Source: Cristatella mucedo (Eukaryota; Bryozoa; Phylactolaemata; Cristatellidae). Taken from it: DNA of 64,000 nucleotides. The notes beneath the pieces were generated by a model. The model was not told the DNA's origin and did not search any database. It was given only the letters and a program-made list of their open reading frames with translations. Below, piece by piece: positions 61,220-64,000 of the stretch. The DNA lies in NCBI GenBank assembly GCA_009760855.2, contig WPIO01000143.1, forward strand, positions 285,001-349,000. Reading direction: 5' to 3'. The stretch's first letter is position 1; every line of letters begins with the position of its first letter. The position numbers and the translations under genes are program-made.

Positions 61220-63240
61220 GTTAAGTACCGTCGGTATAGGCGTCATTGTGTCATTCATTTCGCGTCATTGGTGTAGACGTCACATGCAACGGTGGCTCGT
61301 GGTGCACAGGTCAAGGCTGCAAAGCTACCGAAGAGGCCTCAAACTTCTGCACCAAACTTCGACTCGAGTTTCGCAAGGAAGAATAAAAGAATACAAGTCT
61401 GCGTATTAACTTTTTTTAAGGCACGAGAGCCTTCGGAACGAAACAGGGTCATGGCCACAGGAGAAGGCCAAGTCGGGTCAAGCACTTGGCCAGTGGCCGC
61501 TAGAAGCTGTTTGAGGCGCTTAGTCGGATGCCTTCTGAATTGTCTACTTTTTCATTGCTCCCGAAGCCACCAACGACATCACTGGCATCACCATTGAAAG
61601 CCGACCAAGCTGCCAGCGACCAGCTCGGCTCGCTGTACAGCGTCTGAGCTACAGGACGCAGAAGCCGCCGCAGAAGCTGCAGATGCAGCTGACGCTGCCG
61701 TCGCCCCGTGGCACGTGGCTTTATCCTGTGAGAGCCCGACGGATCAACTTTGCCGAATAATCTGCATCGCCGGACAGCGTGCGCCCGCTGCGAGCGATGC
61801 AGAAAGCGCTGCAGGAAGCAACGCCAGCAACTTTGCAACTTTGCTCGCTGTGTGACAGTCTCGCTTCGCGCTCGCGGATGGGTGCGACCCTGCAGCCGCA
61901 ATGACGGAGCCCAAAACAAAAGCTCGCGCTGCATTCATCGGCAGCTCCATCGAGCAAGTGCTGCTGTCGCACTGCCGCCGAGCGCGAGTAGGGGCTCGAG
62001 GGCGCGCGATGGCGGCGCACCGATGACGACGAAGAGCGAAGCGCCCACCAGCGAGTCGTGGCGTTGTCGACGATGGCTGTATCATGTGATCTAGCAGCCG
62101 TCGTGCGTGCTGCTCCGGAGCACGTGGTGTTGAGAGAGAGAAGAGAGTGGATAGCGTTCGTGCAGGCCGACGCACAGGCAGAAAGTGAATTACGCGGCCA
62201 AGGACACGTCACGTGCCGGCAAGGAGCGTTCCGGTTGGGCGAACGGAACGTCGGCTGGGGGCGGACCCACGTAACGGCGATGTCACGTTCACGCGCGTGC
62301 CGAGCGCATATTATCCCCCACTGGCACTGGCACACGCGAGTCGGAGGCATTTTCTAAGAAGCCGCCGCCAGTCGTCGACAATTTCTTGGTGGCACCGCAT
62401 ATCCACTCTGACCGTGTAAGGACAAAATTGAACTCTGACCTCGTAAGAAGGAGAAAGCGTAGCCGGTGACGTACGTCTCTGCGAGAAGGAGGCGAGAAAG
62501 CGCGGCGTCGTCAAGTCTCTCCGAGCGTTCTCCGAGCGTCGCGCTATGCAACTGTCTTACTGTTATTAATAATGCCAAGTCAGGATGCTCCTGTGCAGCG
62601 TTGTCTTTTCTGGGACTCATCGGGGCCAGCACAACTTGGCGCGCTCAGGATGGCTCCAAGGAGCCGGAAATTGGCGACAGAAGTGGTCAACTCTCGTCGA
62701 CAGCCTATCGACACGATCGCTTTTTCACAATGAGAGCGATGATGGTCACTCGGCTTCTCGTGGGAGGAGAGGGTGCTGGGGTCACGTGACCCACAAGGCG
62801 GCAACAGCTGCAGCAGCCTCTTCCGACGACTCTACCGGCGCCGTATTATATTGTATATTATTATTATTATATACTCTACCGGCGCCGTATCTCTCTCTCT
62901 CTCTCTCTCTCTTAGCCTTCGGTGCATCGGGTCGGCATGGCCGCGTGCTCCCGCGTGGCTTCAAGCTATTGAGATGGGCAGAAATTGATTCGGGTTGGAA
63001 ACCTTAAATTGCGAGATAATATCTGATCGAGAGTGTGACTATTGATGTGAGTGGGCCCTCGGACAAGAGCCGTAAGAAAGATAAATCAGCGGAAGTCCGC
63101 AATGCGGCTAGATATTATCTACATTAATTAAATTATTAATTATTAACTAACTTAATATAATCATACAAATGTGAATGTATATAATATTATATATATATAT
63201 ATTTATATACATATATTGTTAATAATATATGCATTAATTG
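61220..63240. other. Unassigned region with GC-rich part
   Basis: GC-rich at 61,600-62,370 with overlapping open frames on both strands and no recognised protein. A TC run lies at 62,890-62,912 and AT-rich DNA at 63,110-63,240. Confidence 0.4.
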
Positions 63241-63244
63241 TTGA

Positions 63245-63615
63245 TTAAGAAATTGAAATGAACTTTGAAATCACCTAGTACGAGGACGAGGAAAGTACGA
63301 TTTCTGGAGGAAAAATTTTGAAATGAGACTAGATTATAATCAGAAATAAAGAAAACCTTGGTACATGAGGACTAAGCAGGACTGCGCCACCTTTTGCGAC
63401 TGACTGTGGGAGAGACTCAGTACAAGGGACTCGATGTAGCTTCGAGGGGCTTAGAATCGAGTGAGGAGCGAGCGATCGTTGCTAACCCACTGTCAGTTTC
63501 AATTGACCTTGGGATGCGAGAGAAAGAGAAGCCTGTAAGTGTCTACTACGGCCGGACAGTTGGTCTATTTCAGCTTCGTCTCGGTCGGGGCACAAAAATC
63601 AAGGGCGAGTGCGAG
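63245..63615 (-). mobile_element. LINE endonuclease fragment, minus strand
   Basis: It matches 50,125-50,460 in order (GAAATCACCTAGTACG, CGATTTCTGGAGG, CTTGGTAC, TTTCAATTGACCTTGGGATG), so it is the endonuclease region of the same LINE type. Confidence 0.65.
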
Positions 63616-64000
63616 AATCCCACCCGCGTGTTTTAACGCGCGGGCGCGATGCGTTTTGAACGCGAATTTCACGGTGAGCGCAGTTAAAGAGCGCCAAGTT
63701 AGATCAATTCACTGCGCGGCGACCCTTGACCCGCGTCCTCATTCGCCGTCAAGGACGAATTGGTTCTTTACTCGCTACTGACGGCCGCGGAACTCCTTCA
63801 CGCTCCTGCAGAGTTTTTGTCACCCTGCGCTCAGCGACAGCTCCAGCGACCCGTCGCTCGTCGCTCTGCGCGGAGGAGGCTTCACCGTCGCCTCCTCGTT
63901 GTGGGTCGGGGAGGAGCGGTTGGGTAGGGGTTGAGCGGGAGCGCCTGCGAATAGAGAGACGCTGAGCTGCTGACAGTGGAGCAAGAGCAAAACGGATCGA
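63616..64000. other. Right-edge segment
   Basis: Moderately GC-rich; nothing recognised. Confidence 0.35.

Noticed and set aside
61721-62350. 209-codon minus-strand frame and a signal-peptide-like start (MNAARAFVLGSVIAAAGSHP)
   Set aside because: It sits in GC-rich DNA with competing frames; no domain, no splice sites that I can justify.

Overview
The window is animal nuclear DNA. Three spliced genes are visible, with canonical GT/AG introns, matching phases and metazoan protein families. The intervening DNA is full of L2/CR1-like LINE fragments, tRNA-derived SINEs and very long GA microsatellites. The sequence does not let me name a phylum; the repeat mix suits an invertebrate better than a vertebrate. 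No bacterial or viral gene and no CRISPR array is visible.

Left part (1-18,600): the 5' half of a KLHL18-like BTB/Kelch gene lies on the minus strand, with three coding exons (8307-8197, 6062-5932, 346-206) encoding the BTB domain. The gene runs off the left edge inside an intron that carries an edge-truncated CAG run. A GC-rich CpG-dense region covers its first exon. Upstream of it lies a strongly diverged tandem array of about 175-bp units (9.15-11.5 kb).

Middle (18,693-28,760): a complete DCTN5 gene (dynactin p25) lies on the plus strand in two coding exons, 226 codons, with a 40-residue low-complexity tail absent from the usual ~182-residue family member. Its intron and downstream flank hold LINE pieces in both orientations and two long hairpin-forming inverted repeats.

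Right-centre (28,761-44,756): six minus-strand exons assemble in phase into a 426-residue type I membrane protein. It has a signal peptide, one full and one partial LDL-receptor class A module, one transmembrane helix and a cytoplasmic tail with three PY-type motifs (LPSY, PPDY, PPGY). This is the layout of LDLRAD3/LDLRAD4-type adaptors for NEDD4-family ubiquitin ligases. Its introns contain SINEs, fold-back composite SINEs and kilobase-scale GA tracts.

Right part (45,000-64,000): I recognise no protein-coding gene. It holds broken LINEs (one minus-strand copy with endonuclease and reverse-transcriptase remains and a nested insertion), more SINEs, a (CAG)45 run, a 13-bp minisatellite and a diverged duplicated segment.

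KLHL18 and the membrane protein both suggest ubiquitin-ligase adaptor functions (CUL3 and NEDD4-type respectively), but nothing here indicates that the three genes work together; their adjacency may be chance. The most distinctive patterns are a 3' hairpin tail shared by a LINE family and a SINE family, and microsatellites that sit exactly inside such tails or LINE bodies.
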